A stretch of DNA of 15,180 nucleotides, taken from Candidatus Poribacteria bacterium. Lineage in GTDB: Bacteria; Poribacteria; WGA-4E; UBA9662. The notes below the pieces were generated by a model. It was not told the origin of the DNA. It worked only from the letters and a program-made list of their open reading frames with translations, and made no database searches. The translations under genes were made by a program, and so were the position numbers. Of the stretch, positions 7,496 to 14,161 are shown piece after piece. Each line of letters begins with the position of its first letter. Position 1 is the first letter of the stretch. The stretch lies in contig PBVO01000046.1 of the NCBI GenBank assembly GCA_002729015.1, forward strand, positions 1 to 15,180, in the 5' to 3' direction.

Positions 7496-9184
7496 TTGGC
7501 ACTTAATTGGAACAGCCGACGCCTGACTCAAGGTTGGCAGAAAGGGATTACAGCATTTTATTATGGTCTCGGATTCGATGATGCCGATTTCAACCGAGCT
7601 CAGGTTGGTATAGGAACACCATTACTAGATGGTAATCTATGTAACATGCATGCTTACGAGCTAGCTCAGCAATTAACTGATGGTTGTAAATCGGCCGGGT
7701 TAATTGGTTTTCCCTTTGGAACACTAGGGGTGAGCGACAACATAACACAAGGGCACGAAGGGGGAAATGGCAGCCTACCATCTCGAAACATGATTGCCAA
7801 CTCAGCAGAATGCGTAGTATCAGCACATGGATATGATGCTTTAATTGGCTTACATAATTGTGATAAGAATGGTCCTGGATTTGCCATGGCGCTGGCCAGA
7901 CTAAATTATCCTGGACTAATCGTTAGTGGTGGAAGCATAATGCCTGGTTGCTATCAGGGAAAGGACATTACCATTTTGGATGTTTATGATTCCCAAGCAG
8001 CGGCCAACGTTGGGGCCATCAGCCAAGATGAGGCGGATGAGATATTGCAATTAGCTTGTCCTGGAGCAGGTGGGTGTGGTATCGCTGCATCCTTCAACAC
8101 TTGGGGTATTGCTATGGAAGCTATTGGCTTGATGGCTCCATATAGTAGTTCCATACCAGCCATGAGTGAAGAAAAGCGAAAAGAATGTCAAAAAACAGGA
8201 AAGTTAGTTCATAATTTGCTCGAAGCTGATATTCGACCGAGAGACATTTTGACTAAGGCTGCATTCATTAATGCCACCGTTGCCATTGCTGCTGCAGGTG
8301 GTTCCACCAATGGTATCCTTCACTTGCTGGCATTGGCGTTGGAAGCTAAAGTAGATTTCAGCTTAGTCGACATACAGAAAGTTTTACGAACAACTCCCGT
8401 CCTCGCTAGTTTTGCTCCTCGCGGTAATCGAACAATGGTTGATTTACACAACCTGGGTGGAACACCTCTATTGCTAAAGCACTTGTTAGTCAATGGTCTT
8501 TTGGACGGAGACTGCCTAACTATTACAGGCGGAACAGTATCAGAAAATTTAACTGATGTGCCATTAGTACAAAATGACCAAGATTTACTTGCCCCATATA
8601 ATCGGCCTTTTAAACGCTTTGCTGATATGCAAGTCTGTTTTGGTAATATTGCCCCAGGTGGAGTAGTTTTTAAAGTATCCAGTATGGAAAGTTCAACTTT
8701 TAGTGGATTGGCAATTTGCTTTGACGATGCAAGACAGGTAGCACAAGCAGTTGAAGCTAAACACATACAACCAGGTATGGTCATTGTTCTGAGAAACCTT
8801 GGGCCAGTAGCATGTGGAATGCCCGAAGTCCTGGTGGCCACAGCGGCACTTTCTGTCCCAGAGCTTGATGGTAAAGTCGCTTTCCTGTCTGATACCCGGG
8901 TTTCTGGCGTTTCACATGGGGCCATTGGTGTTCACTGTGCTCCAGAAGCAGCAGTCGGTGGACCAATCGCTTTCGTTGAGAACGGAGATCGCATTTCGTT
9001 TGACCTTCTGGCTGGTGATATTCACTTACACGTCGACGAAGACACGCTTGCCACAAGAAGGGAAAATTGGCACCCACAAACATCGATGGGTGAACCTAGA
9101 GGATACTTAGCTGATTTTTGCGCAACAACTGCCCAAGCTAATCACGGTTGTGTTAGTAGAGCCTACTATCCGAAATATCGATAA
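7496..9184 (+). CDS. IlvD/Edd-family Fe-S dehydratase (dihydroxy-acid or sugar-acid dehydratase)
   Basis: This 562-residue cytoplasmic enzyme would remove water from a 2,3-dihydroxy or sugar acid using an Fe-S cluster and Mg2+. Three likely cluster cysteines are visible: C49 (GNLCNMHAYELA), C122 (HNCDKN, with D123 and K124 as the usual metal-binding pair) and C194 (ACPGAGGCG). Other family blocks are GHEGGNGSLPSRNMI (87-101), LIVSGGSIMPG, IRPRDILT, AAGGSTNGILHL, the TGGTVSENL segment, LRNLGPVACGMPEVL, and SDTRVSGVSHGAIG, which holds the conserved active-site Ser. PEAAVGGPIAFV closes the core. At 562 residues it is shorter than E. coli IlvD (616) or Edd (about 603). The presence of all ligands indicates an active enzyme. 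The absence of other ilv genes nearby makes sugar-acid dehydration as likely as branched-chain amino acid synthesis, so no symbol is assigned. Translation starts at TTG. Confidence 0.9.
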   Translation: MALNWNSRRLTQGWQKGITAFYYGLGFDDADFNRAQVGIGTPLLDGNLCNMHAYELAQQLTDGCKSAGLIGFPFGTLGVSDNITQGHEGGNGSLPSRNMIANSAECVVSAHGYDALIGLHNCDKNGPGFAMALARLNYPGLIVSGGSIMPGCYQGKDITILDVYDSQAAANVGAISQDEADEILQLACPGAGGCGIAASFNTWGIAMEAIGLMAPYSSSIPAMSEEKRKECQKTGKLVHNLLEADIRPRDILTKAAFINATVAIAAAGGSTNGILHLLALALEAKVDFSLVDIQKVLRTTPVLASFAPRGNRTMVDLHNLGGTPLLLKHLLVNGLLDGDCLTITGGTVSENLTDVPLVQNDQDLLAPYNRPFKRFADMQVCFGNIAPGGVVFKVSSMESSTFSGLAICFDDARQVAQAVEAKHIQPGMVIVLRNLGPVACGMPEVLVATAALSVPELDGKVAFLSDTRVSGVSHGAIGVHCAPEAAVGGPIAFVENGDRISFDLLAGDIHLHVDEDTLATRRENWHPQTSMGEPRGYLADFCATTAQANHGCVSRAYYPKYR

Positions 9185-9290
9185 AAACCTGAAGATTCAA
9201 GAGGCAAGATAAAGTATTGTTTTTATAAGAACTTTAGGTCTGTTTATGAGCCTCGTTGGATTCTGTAAATTTCCTTAATTCACTAGGTAA

Positions 9291-10088
9291 TTATTCAAGA
9301 CTCGTCTTGCTAATTTCTTGGATAACTGTGTTTAGATTCGTTGCCATCTGTTCAAATAAATATTGAAACATAAAGACACTAGCTCTTAAGGAGAAAATAA
9401 TCATGGCAAACCCTATGATTATCTGAAAAGGAGGAGCAATTACAAAAACATTGATTTGTGGTATTGCACGAGTTACAAGAGCCATAGCCACAGTCGTCAA
9501 AAAAGAAGCCACAAAAACAGGTGCTGAAATCTGGAAGCCAATGGCGTAAATTTGGCCAAAGATAGTTGTTATTTGTGAATTGAGGTTGGCACTAATGTAA
9601 AAGTCGCCAAGGGGGATCATATCAAAGGTTTGGACCATAGATTGAACAAAAAGGCGGTGGCCTCCAATACTAATGAAAATTACCAGAGCAAAAAGGTTAT
9701 ACAATTGCGAGATCAACGTTGTTTGTTGATTTTGCCCTGGGTCAAGAAGCGTTGCTGTGCTTAACCCCATTTGGACACTGATCAACTCACCCCCAAACTG
9801 AATACCAGTGAAAATCAATTGGGCTGAAAGACCGATGGTAAAACCAATTAATAACTCACGTAGAATATCTAAAAAGAAAATATAAATTGAGGTTGGAGCT
9901 ACGAAGAGTATCGAATTTTGCAGAGGAAAAATAACCAAACTGAGTAATAAGGCTAGAGAAATTCTTAAAATTGTTGGAAAAGAACTATGATTGAAAAAAG
10001 GAGCAAAAATGACGACGCTTCCCAAGCGAAAGAAAACCAACATGAAATGAACAAAATAATCAGGAGAGAGCGAAAACCCTTCGTTCAT
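9291..10088 (-). CDS. fliR: Flagellar export-gate protein FliR
   Basis: FliR (265 residues) is an inner-membrane subunit of the flagellar type III export gate, assembling with FliP and FliQ. Family features are visible in order: FFRLGSVVIFAPFF near the N-terminus, ELLIGFTIGLSAQLIF at 74-89, GGELISVQMGLSTATLLDP, SQLYNLFALVIFISIGGH, and TRAIPQINVFVIAPPFQIIIGF towards the C-terminus. Several membrane segments are spread over the length. It starts at the ATG at 10088, 13 nt after fliQ, with no clear Shine-Dalgarno, so it is probably translated by coupling. It is the last gene of the operon. flhB, the usual next gene or fusion partner, is absent; the neighbour is the convergent dehydratase gene 106 bp away. 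Confidence 0.95.
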   Translation of the reverse strand: MNEGFSLSPDYFVHFMLVFFRLGSVVIFAPFFNHSSFPTILRISLALLLSLVIFPLQNSILFVAPTSIYIFFLDILRELLIGFTIGLSAQLIFTGIQFGGELISVQMGLSTATLLDPGQNQQTTLISQLYNLFALVIFISIGGHRLFVQSMVQTFDMIPLGDFYISANLNSQITTIFGQIYAIGFQISAPVFVASFLTTVAMALVTRAIPQINVFVIAPPFQIIIGFAMIIFSLRASVFMFQYLFEQMATNLNTVIQEISKTSLE

Positions 10089-10101
10089 GCTGATTGAATG
10101 G

Positions 10102-10371
10102 TCACTGTAGATAGTAAGAATAATTAGTAATTAATTCTCGAGCGAAGGTTTCCATAACTCGAATCATAGTAGGCAATAACAGAATGATGATCCCAAAAAT
10201 GGCGATAAGTTTTGGGATAAAGCTGAGAGTCATTTCTTGTATTTGAGTTGCTGCTTGAAAAATACTAACAATCAAACCGATCACCAGTCCGGCAATCAAC
10301 GGTGGTCCTGCTACAATAAACAGAACTTGCATTCCTTGCCTAATAATGTAAATTGCTGCTTCTTCTTTCAT
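10102..10371 (-). CDS. fliQ: Flagellar export-gate protein FliQ
   Basis: The 89-residue protein has the two-helix-hairpin pattern of FliQ. Residues about 16-41 form one membrane segment (VLFIVAGPPLIAGLVIGLIV), then comes the diagnostic SIFQAATQIQEMTLSFIPKL. A second segment follows (IAIFGIIILLLPTMI). The length is that of the family (about 89). FliQ packs around the FliP-FliR core of the export gate. ATG at 10371 lies 5 nt after the fliP stop, without a clear ribosome binding site, consistent with coupled translation. Confidence 0.96.
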   Translation of the reverse strand: MKEEAAIYIIRQGMQVLFIVAGPPLIAGLVIGLIVSIFQAATQIQEMTLSFIPKLIAIFGIIILLLPTMIRVMETFARELITNYSYYLQ

Positions 10372-10376
10372 TTTGT

Positions 10377-11162
10377 CTAAAATTTAAACCCAGAAATTAG
10401 AGAAACAGTAAGTAAATTCCAACCATCGATGAGTACGAATAATAGAATCTTGAAGGGAAGTGAAATAGTTACAGGAGGTAGCATCATCATACCCATTGCC
10501 ATTAGGATGCTGGAAACTACCATATCGATTACTAAAAAAGGAATAAAAATAATGAAGCCTATTGTAAAAGCAGTGGTCAATTCGCTAATTACGAACGCGG
10601 GAATTAATACTTGAAGTGGTACGTCATCACGAGTTGCCATTTGTTCAACTTTTCCCAATTGTGCCATCAATTTGAGGTCGGTGTTTCGTGTTTGTTGAAA
10701 CATAAAATTTCGCATTGGCTTAACTGCTCGATCAAAAGCTTCTCTCTGAGTAATCTCTTCAGCTAAGTAGGGCTGTAAAGCTTGATTGTTTATTTCTTTC
10801 CACACTGGGGCCATGACAAAGAAAGTTAAAAATAGAGCCAGTCCCATTAGTACTTGGTTTGGTGGAATTTGTGGAATGGCTAGACCTTGGCGTAGGAATG
10901 CAAAAACCACCACAAATCGGGTGAAGGAAGTCGTTAGAATTAAGAATGAAGGCGCCAAAGATAAAACGGTTAGCAGAAAAAAAATCTGCAAAGTTACATT
11001 CAGATCTTGGGGGTCTGTACTTTGGTCAACACTGAAATTTAATCGGGGGAGCGGTATTGGGTCTGACGAATCTTGCGCCAAGCTAACCTTTGGCACAGAA
11101 AAACAGATCAACCCCAAAATGCTAACTAAGGCTAACAACCAAATTCTACGACGGTTAGTCAT
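10377..11162 (-). CDS. fliP: Flagellar export-gate protein FliP
   Basis: FliP (261 residues) is the pentameric core of the flagellar export gate. It has a cleavable N-terminal signal (residues 1 to about 29, ending SLAQ). Diagnostic blocks follow: LTTSFTRFVVVFAFLRQGL (76-94), IPPNQVLMGLALFLTFFVMA, SELTTAFTIGFIIFIPFLVI, and MAMGMMMLPPVTISLPFKIL near the C-terminus, followed by LFVLIDGWNLL. It is full length with no missing conserved part. The ATG at 11162 lies 18 nt after the fliO stop, in the order fliO-fliP-fliQ-fliR usual in bacteria. Confidence 0.97.
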   Translation of the reverse strand: MTNRRRIWLLALVSILGLICFSVPKVSLAQDSSDPIPLPRLNFSVDQSTDPQDLNVTLQIFFLLTVLSLAPSFLILTTSFTRFVVVFAFLRQGLAIPQIPPNQVLMGLALFLTFFVMAPVWKEINNQALQPYLAEEITQREAFDRAVKPMRNFMFQQTRNTDLKLMAQLGKVEQMATRDDVPLQVLIPAFVISELTTAFTIGFIIFIPFLVIDMVVSSILMAMGMMMLPPVTISLPFKILLFVLIDGWNLLTVSLISGFKF

Positions 11163-11180
11163 GATTTAGATTTGCCAACT

Positions 11181-11690
11181 TCAGTTACTAAATCGATTTA
11201 GAAACTGTTGGATTTTGTTCGCACGCCCTTCGTCCCCACCGATAGAATCTGGCCGCTTTAACCAATTATCAATCTGATCGATTTCATCTTCGTCTAGCGT
11301 AGCCAAATATGAGATTTGGCTATTGGTGACACCAACTACGTGAACTTGATCAATGACCCGAATCAAGCAAATCGACTTTCCTGGTTGTAACGATTCCTGA
11401 AAGAGCAGGCGAACAGGCCTTAGGGAATTTATATTGGCAGTTGGTGAAATGAAGCGTTTGAGTAAAAAAATTGTCACAAAAATAGCAACAATAATAATAA
11501 CTAACCAAAAAGTGGTTTTCAGGACAATACCGATCCATGCTAAGGATTGACCGGGAGGTGGAGTGAAGTCGTTATCTGAAGTTGATGCTTGCGACCAAGT
11601 AGCTGTTATTGGGTAAAAGCAGCAAAAGACGACACAAATAAAGTAATACCAAGAAACTCGGTTTGATTGCGATACCAAGGTAGATGACAT
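11181..11690 (-). CDS. fliO: Flagellar export-gate assembly protein FliO
   Basis: This is a 169-residue FliO/FliZ-type protein. It has an N-terminal hydrophobic signal or anchor (residues 14-35), a second membrane segment at about 52-77 (WIGIVLKTTFWLVIIIVAIF is its start), and a small cytoplasmic domain. That domain carries the family pattern, with VRLLFQESLQPGKSICLIRV followed by DQVHVVGVTNSQISYLATLD. FliO is a poorly conserved, transient assembly factor for FliP. Position between fliN and fliP strengthens the call. It starts at the ATG at 11690, 6 nt after the fliN stop, with only a weak upstream ribosome binding site. Confidence 0.88.
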   Translation of the reverse strand: MSSTLVSQSNRVSWYYFICVVFCCFYPITATWSQASTSDNDFTPPPGQSLAWIGIVLKTTFWLVIIIVAIFVTIFLLKRFISPTANINSLRPVRLLFQESLQPGKSICLIRVIDQVHVVGVTNSQISYLATLDEDEIDQIDNWLKRPDSIGGDEGRANKIQQFLNRFSN

Positions 11691-11696
11691 ACCAAG

Positions 11697-12128
11697 TCAC
11701 TTCATTGTTTTTTTGATTAGGTCTTCAGGTGTCACAATACTAGTAATCCGAACCCCCAGCCGCTCCTCAAATGCCACGACCTCCCCCTTAGCTATTAAAC
11801 GATCATTAATCAAAACATCGACAGAATCACCAACCATACTATTGAGTTCAATCACATTACCGGGAGTAAAAGCCAGAATATCCCGAAGTGGTTTTCGTGT
11901 CCGTCCTAATTCAACTACAACATCTAAATTGATATCTTGTAACAATTCCAATGCATGTGGAGTACTTTGTAGAGCAGTTGTACCTTCAATAGTTTCCTCA
12001 ACAGTGAAATCTTCACCTACAACATCCATCCCACCAATTAATTCTTCCGGACTATTTTCATCAAGGTCAAGTCCATCATCACCGGAAAGAGTATCTTCGC
12101 TAACAGTATTCTCGTCTATTTCTACCAC
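11697..12128 (-). CDS. fliN: Flagellar motor switch protein FliN, GTG start
   Basis: FliN forms the lower part of the cytoplasmic C-ring with FliM. The 143-residue protein has an acidic N-terminal tail (residues 1 to about 50, rich in Asp/Glu) and a C-terminal SpoA domain. The SpoA hallmark blocks are LDVVVELGRTRKPLRDIL, then FTPGNVIELNS, and VLINDRLIAKGEVVAFEE, ending RLGVRITSIV. The start is GTG at 12128-12126. A clear GGAG (12138-12135 on this strand) stands 6 nt upstream, and the next in-frame Met would remove the acidic tail. It lies 20 nt after the fliM stop. Confidence 0.95.
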   Translation of the reverse strand: MVEIDENTVSEDTLSGDDGLDLDENSPEELIGGMDVVGEDFTVEETIEGTTALQSTPHALELLQDINLDVVVELGRTRKPLRDILAFTPGNVIELNSMVGDSVDVLINDRLIAKGEVVAFEERLGVRITSIVTPEDLIKKTMK

Positions 12129-12148
12129 TTTCTGCTCCTATTTTTTTT

Positions 12149-13222
12149 CTACAGGTCTTCTTCATACAGACTGGTAATTTTGACAGCCCTATTTTTTTCA
12201 TATCGACCAAGGCGGCCGTAAAATCGGGGTTGTTTTTCGACTTCCACGATAACTGGGTCTATTATCTGATTGTTTCGGACTTGAGTATCGAGTTCAATCA
12301 TACTCCCAATCTTTAGTTGGCTTAAGTCGCGCATGGGTAAGCTAGTTTTTGGCAAGACAGCCCGAACCCAAACGTTTGTTTTGCTAGCGCCTTCTTTCAC
12401 CTGTGATTTTTGAGAAGCTCTTTCCTGTTGCTCTAGTTCAACGGACATGCTTGAATTACTAAGTTCCTCTAATTCATTTTCTGACAAGATTGGTTCAATT
12501 ACACTAGACGAATAGCAAATACTGATCTTTCCTTGTACATCAGCAAACTTAACACTGATAACGACATAGGTCATTTGGTCGGCTATTGTTCCTCCCTGAA
12601 TTGACTCAGTATCAGTATCAACTGCTTCTAGAACAAATTTAACATCTGGCCTGAGTTGTCGCCAAGTCGAATTCATACTAACCAAGATCTCTTCGAATAA
12701 GCGTTCAATAATTTTTAGTTCGATTTCTGTTAACCGGCGCGTATCATCTATGGATGTTAATCCTCGTGCACCTAAAAGTCTTTCCACCACCGGGAATACT
12801 AGTTCTAAATCTACTTCAACCACGATGTTACCTGTAGCTCCGGGCAGCTTGATTCGTCCCAAACAGGATATTTCGGGCAAAGACATAATATAATCGCCAT
12901 AGCTGAGTGCATCAATAGATGCATGCTCGACATCGATCAATGCTCCGAGCATACCGGACAAAGACGTACCTAAAGATCGAGCCATTTGCTGGTGAAGTGC
13001 GATAACAGTTTTATCATAATTTCTGGAGGTATATCCTCTTTTTTCACCAAGCCTAATAGGTTCATATTTTTTTTTGCTAGGATCACTGCCTAGTGAGGAT
13101 TTACCTGTTAGACTGTCAAGCAGGCCAGAGCCATCAGTATCACTTTCTAAATCATCAACTGGGCTACCACCTGAAATTAAATCATTTATCTCGTCTTGTG
13201 ATAAAGTTGTATCATCTGTCAT
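12149..13222 (-). CDS. fliM: Flagellar motor switch protein FliM
   Basis: FliM (357 residues) is the C-ring switch protein that binds phospho-CheY. Its N-terminus has the CheY-binding motif (LSQDEINDLI, residues 7-16). A flexible linker rich in Asp/Ser follows to about residue 50. The middle CheC-like domain includes YDKTVIALHQQMARSLGTSL, YGDYIMSLPEISCL and ERLLGARGLTSIDDTRRLTE. The last block has GARG where most FliM proteins have GG.G. A C-terminal SpoA domain (about 283-357) follows a Ser/Glu/Gln-rich linker. The intact CheY-binding motif implies chemotactic control, although no che gene lies in this window. ATG at 13222 has AGG 7 nt upstream; the fliL stop is 27 nt before it. Confidence 0.96.
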   Translation of the reverse strand: MTDDTTLSQDEINDLISGGSPVDDLESDTDGSGLLDSLTGKSSLGSDPSKKKYEPIRLGEKRGYTSRNYDKTVIALHQQMARSLGTSLSGMLGALIDVEHASIDALSYGDYIMSLPEISCLGRIKLPGATGNIVVEVDLELVFPVVERLLGARGLTSIDDTRRLTEIELKIIERLFEEILVSMNSTWRQLRPDVKFVLEAVDTDTESIQGGTIADQMTYVVISVKFADVQGKISICYSSSVIEPILSENELEELSNSSMSVELEQQERASQKSQVKEGASKTNVWVRAVLPKTSLPMRDLSQLKIGSMIELDTQVRNNQIIDPVIVEVEKQPRFYGRLGRYEKNRAVKITSLYEEDL

Positions 13223-13249
13223 TTTTTGCCTGTAAGAAAGTAATTATGA

Positions 13250-13951
13250 CTAATTATTGACTACCAACATTTCATAGAATATTACTTTTTTGATTGGATC
13301 TTTAGGAAAATGTGTTTTAAAATTTTTTTTTGGTTGGCCTTTTTTTACTTTCTTTTCACTTCCTGCTCCGGAAAACTGGTTAAACACGTACATATTGATA
13401 TGATTCCGAAGAGCTTGAGCATATTGGTCCCGATCATCTTTGTCATAGCTTTGCAGTTGAGCAGTTGTCTTCTCTCCTAGAACTAGGGTAATTTGCTCTC
13501 GGATGTTGCCTCTCAAAATATCTTGGACTTCTGGCGGTAACCCATTCCATCGTTGTATGACCTTAGATTCAACGATTAATTGTAACCGAACCATCGCCAG
13601 CTTAGTGTAAGCGTCACTGGGCTGAACCGAGACAAGTTCAGCGGTAATTGGGGGAATGAAAATACCACGTGAATCCGGATTGATTTTGTATCCGAAAATA
13701 TCTCCCTGAAATTGGGTTTGGGCTACCTCTTCTTCATTGGCAGATTCCCCTCCATAGAACAGTATCGTCCCTAACACCGCAGTTCCAGCTACCAAGACTA
13801 GCAGTATAGGATATACGACAAAAAGAATGCTGCGTTTCTCTGCTTGAGCGTCTTGGTCATCAAGGCTTTCCGCCAAGTCTTTCTCTGTTTCTTTAGTCGT
13901 AGAATCATCGTCAGTAGGTTCGTTGTCAGTAGGTCCAATATTTTCAGTCAT
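13250..13951 (-). CDS. fliL: FliL-like flagellar basal-body-associated protein (second copy, fliM-proximal)
   Basis: The 233-residue bitopic protein has an acidic cytoplasmic N-terminus (1-39), one membrane segment (about 42-67, LFVVYPILLVLVAGTAVLG) and a periplasmic domain. The C-terminal half follows the FliL pattern: VRLQLIVES, then NIREQITLVLGEKTTAQL, ALRNHINMYVF and, after a lysine-rich insert (SEKKVKKGQPKKNFK), IKKVIFYEMLVVN. FliL proteins ring the stator units and modulate torque. Position just before fliM is the classical one. It is longer than many FliL proteins (about 150-180) because of the acidic head and the insert, which is encoded by A7 and A9 runs. Start ATG 13951 has only a weak GGA about 10 nt upstream and follows the stop of the 68-codon ORF by 3 nt. 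Confidence 0.8.
   Translation of the reverse strand: MTENIGPTDNEPTDDDSTTKETEKDLAESLDDQDAQAEKRSILFVVYPILLVLVAGTAVLGTILFYGGESANEEEVAQTQFQGDIFGYKINPDSRGIFIPPITAELVSVQPSDAYTKLAMVRLQLIVESKVIQRWNGLPPEVQDILRGNIREQITLVLGEKTTAQLQSYDKDDRDQYAQALRNHINMYVFNQFSGAGSEKKVKKGQPKKNFKTHFPKDPIKKVIFYEMLVVNN
13340..13346 (-). repeat. A7 homopolymer within the second FliL-like gene
   Basis: A run of seven A on the coding strand encodes part of the lysine-rich insert just before the last conserved strand. Together with the A9 run at 13323-13331 it makes this short coding interval slippage-prone; a one-base change would remove the C-terminal FliL strand. Confidence 0.5.
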
Positions 13952-13954
13952 GGG

Positions 13955-14161
13955 TTAAATCCGTCTGAAACCTCGTACTTGTAAGCAGATTACAATCAAT
14001 GTTAATATTTGCTTGATCTCATTATACGAAGTGAATAAATTATAAATGTCAATCTTTGAACCACCAAAGGATGTACACTTCATATCTCTCATGGATTTTC
14101 CTGATGTGTCAGGACAACACTCTTGTTTATACAGTATAGTTCGCCCGACTTTCGTCATCAT
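13955..14161 (-). CDS. Hypothetical 68-residue protein between two FliL-like genes
   Basis: I do not recognise this protein. The evidence for a gene is its fit: its ATG at 14161 overlaps the stop of the upstream FliL-like gene as ATGA, and its TAA (13957-13955) ends 3 nt before the ATG of the downstream FliL-like gene. That is the geometry of translational coupling on both sides. The product is basic, has three Cys (the CC pair at 15-16 and C29) and a hydrophobic C-terminal stretch (ILTLIVICL). It shows no FlbD or other small flagellar signature. Against it, base composition is not clearly coding-like and a promoter-like sequence lies within it. It may instead be a spacer that happens to be open. 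Confidence 0.35.
   Translation of the reverse strand: MMTKVGRTILYKQECCPDTSGKSMRDMKCTSFGGSKIDIYNLFTSYNEIKQILTLIVICLQVRGFRRI
14021..14052 (-). promoter_or_regulatory. Promoter-like sequence ahead of the second FliL-like gene and fliM
   Basis: On the - strand a perfect TTGACA (14052-14047) and a perfect TATAAT (14026-14021) occur upstream of the fliL-fliM group. Their spacing is 20 bp, longer than the usual 16-18, so activity is uncertain. If real, it would give an internal promoter for fliL-fliM-fliN-fliO-fliP-fliQ-fliR. Confidence 0.3.

Noticed and set aside
8320..8925. A 201-codon open frame on the - strand inside the dehydratase gene
   Set aside because: It is antisense to a strongly conserved enzyme, has no recognisable domain and no ribosome binding site; it is a by-product of codon usage on the other strand.
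10786..12177. Open frames on the + strand opposite fliP (10786-11169) and fliN (11713-12177)
   Set aside because: Both are antisense to well-conserved flagellar genes, and the predicted proteins are low-complexity Ser/Thr/Lys-rich sequences without family features.
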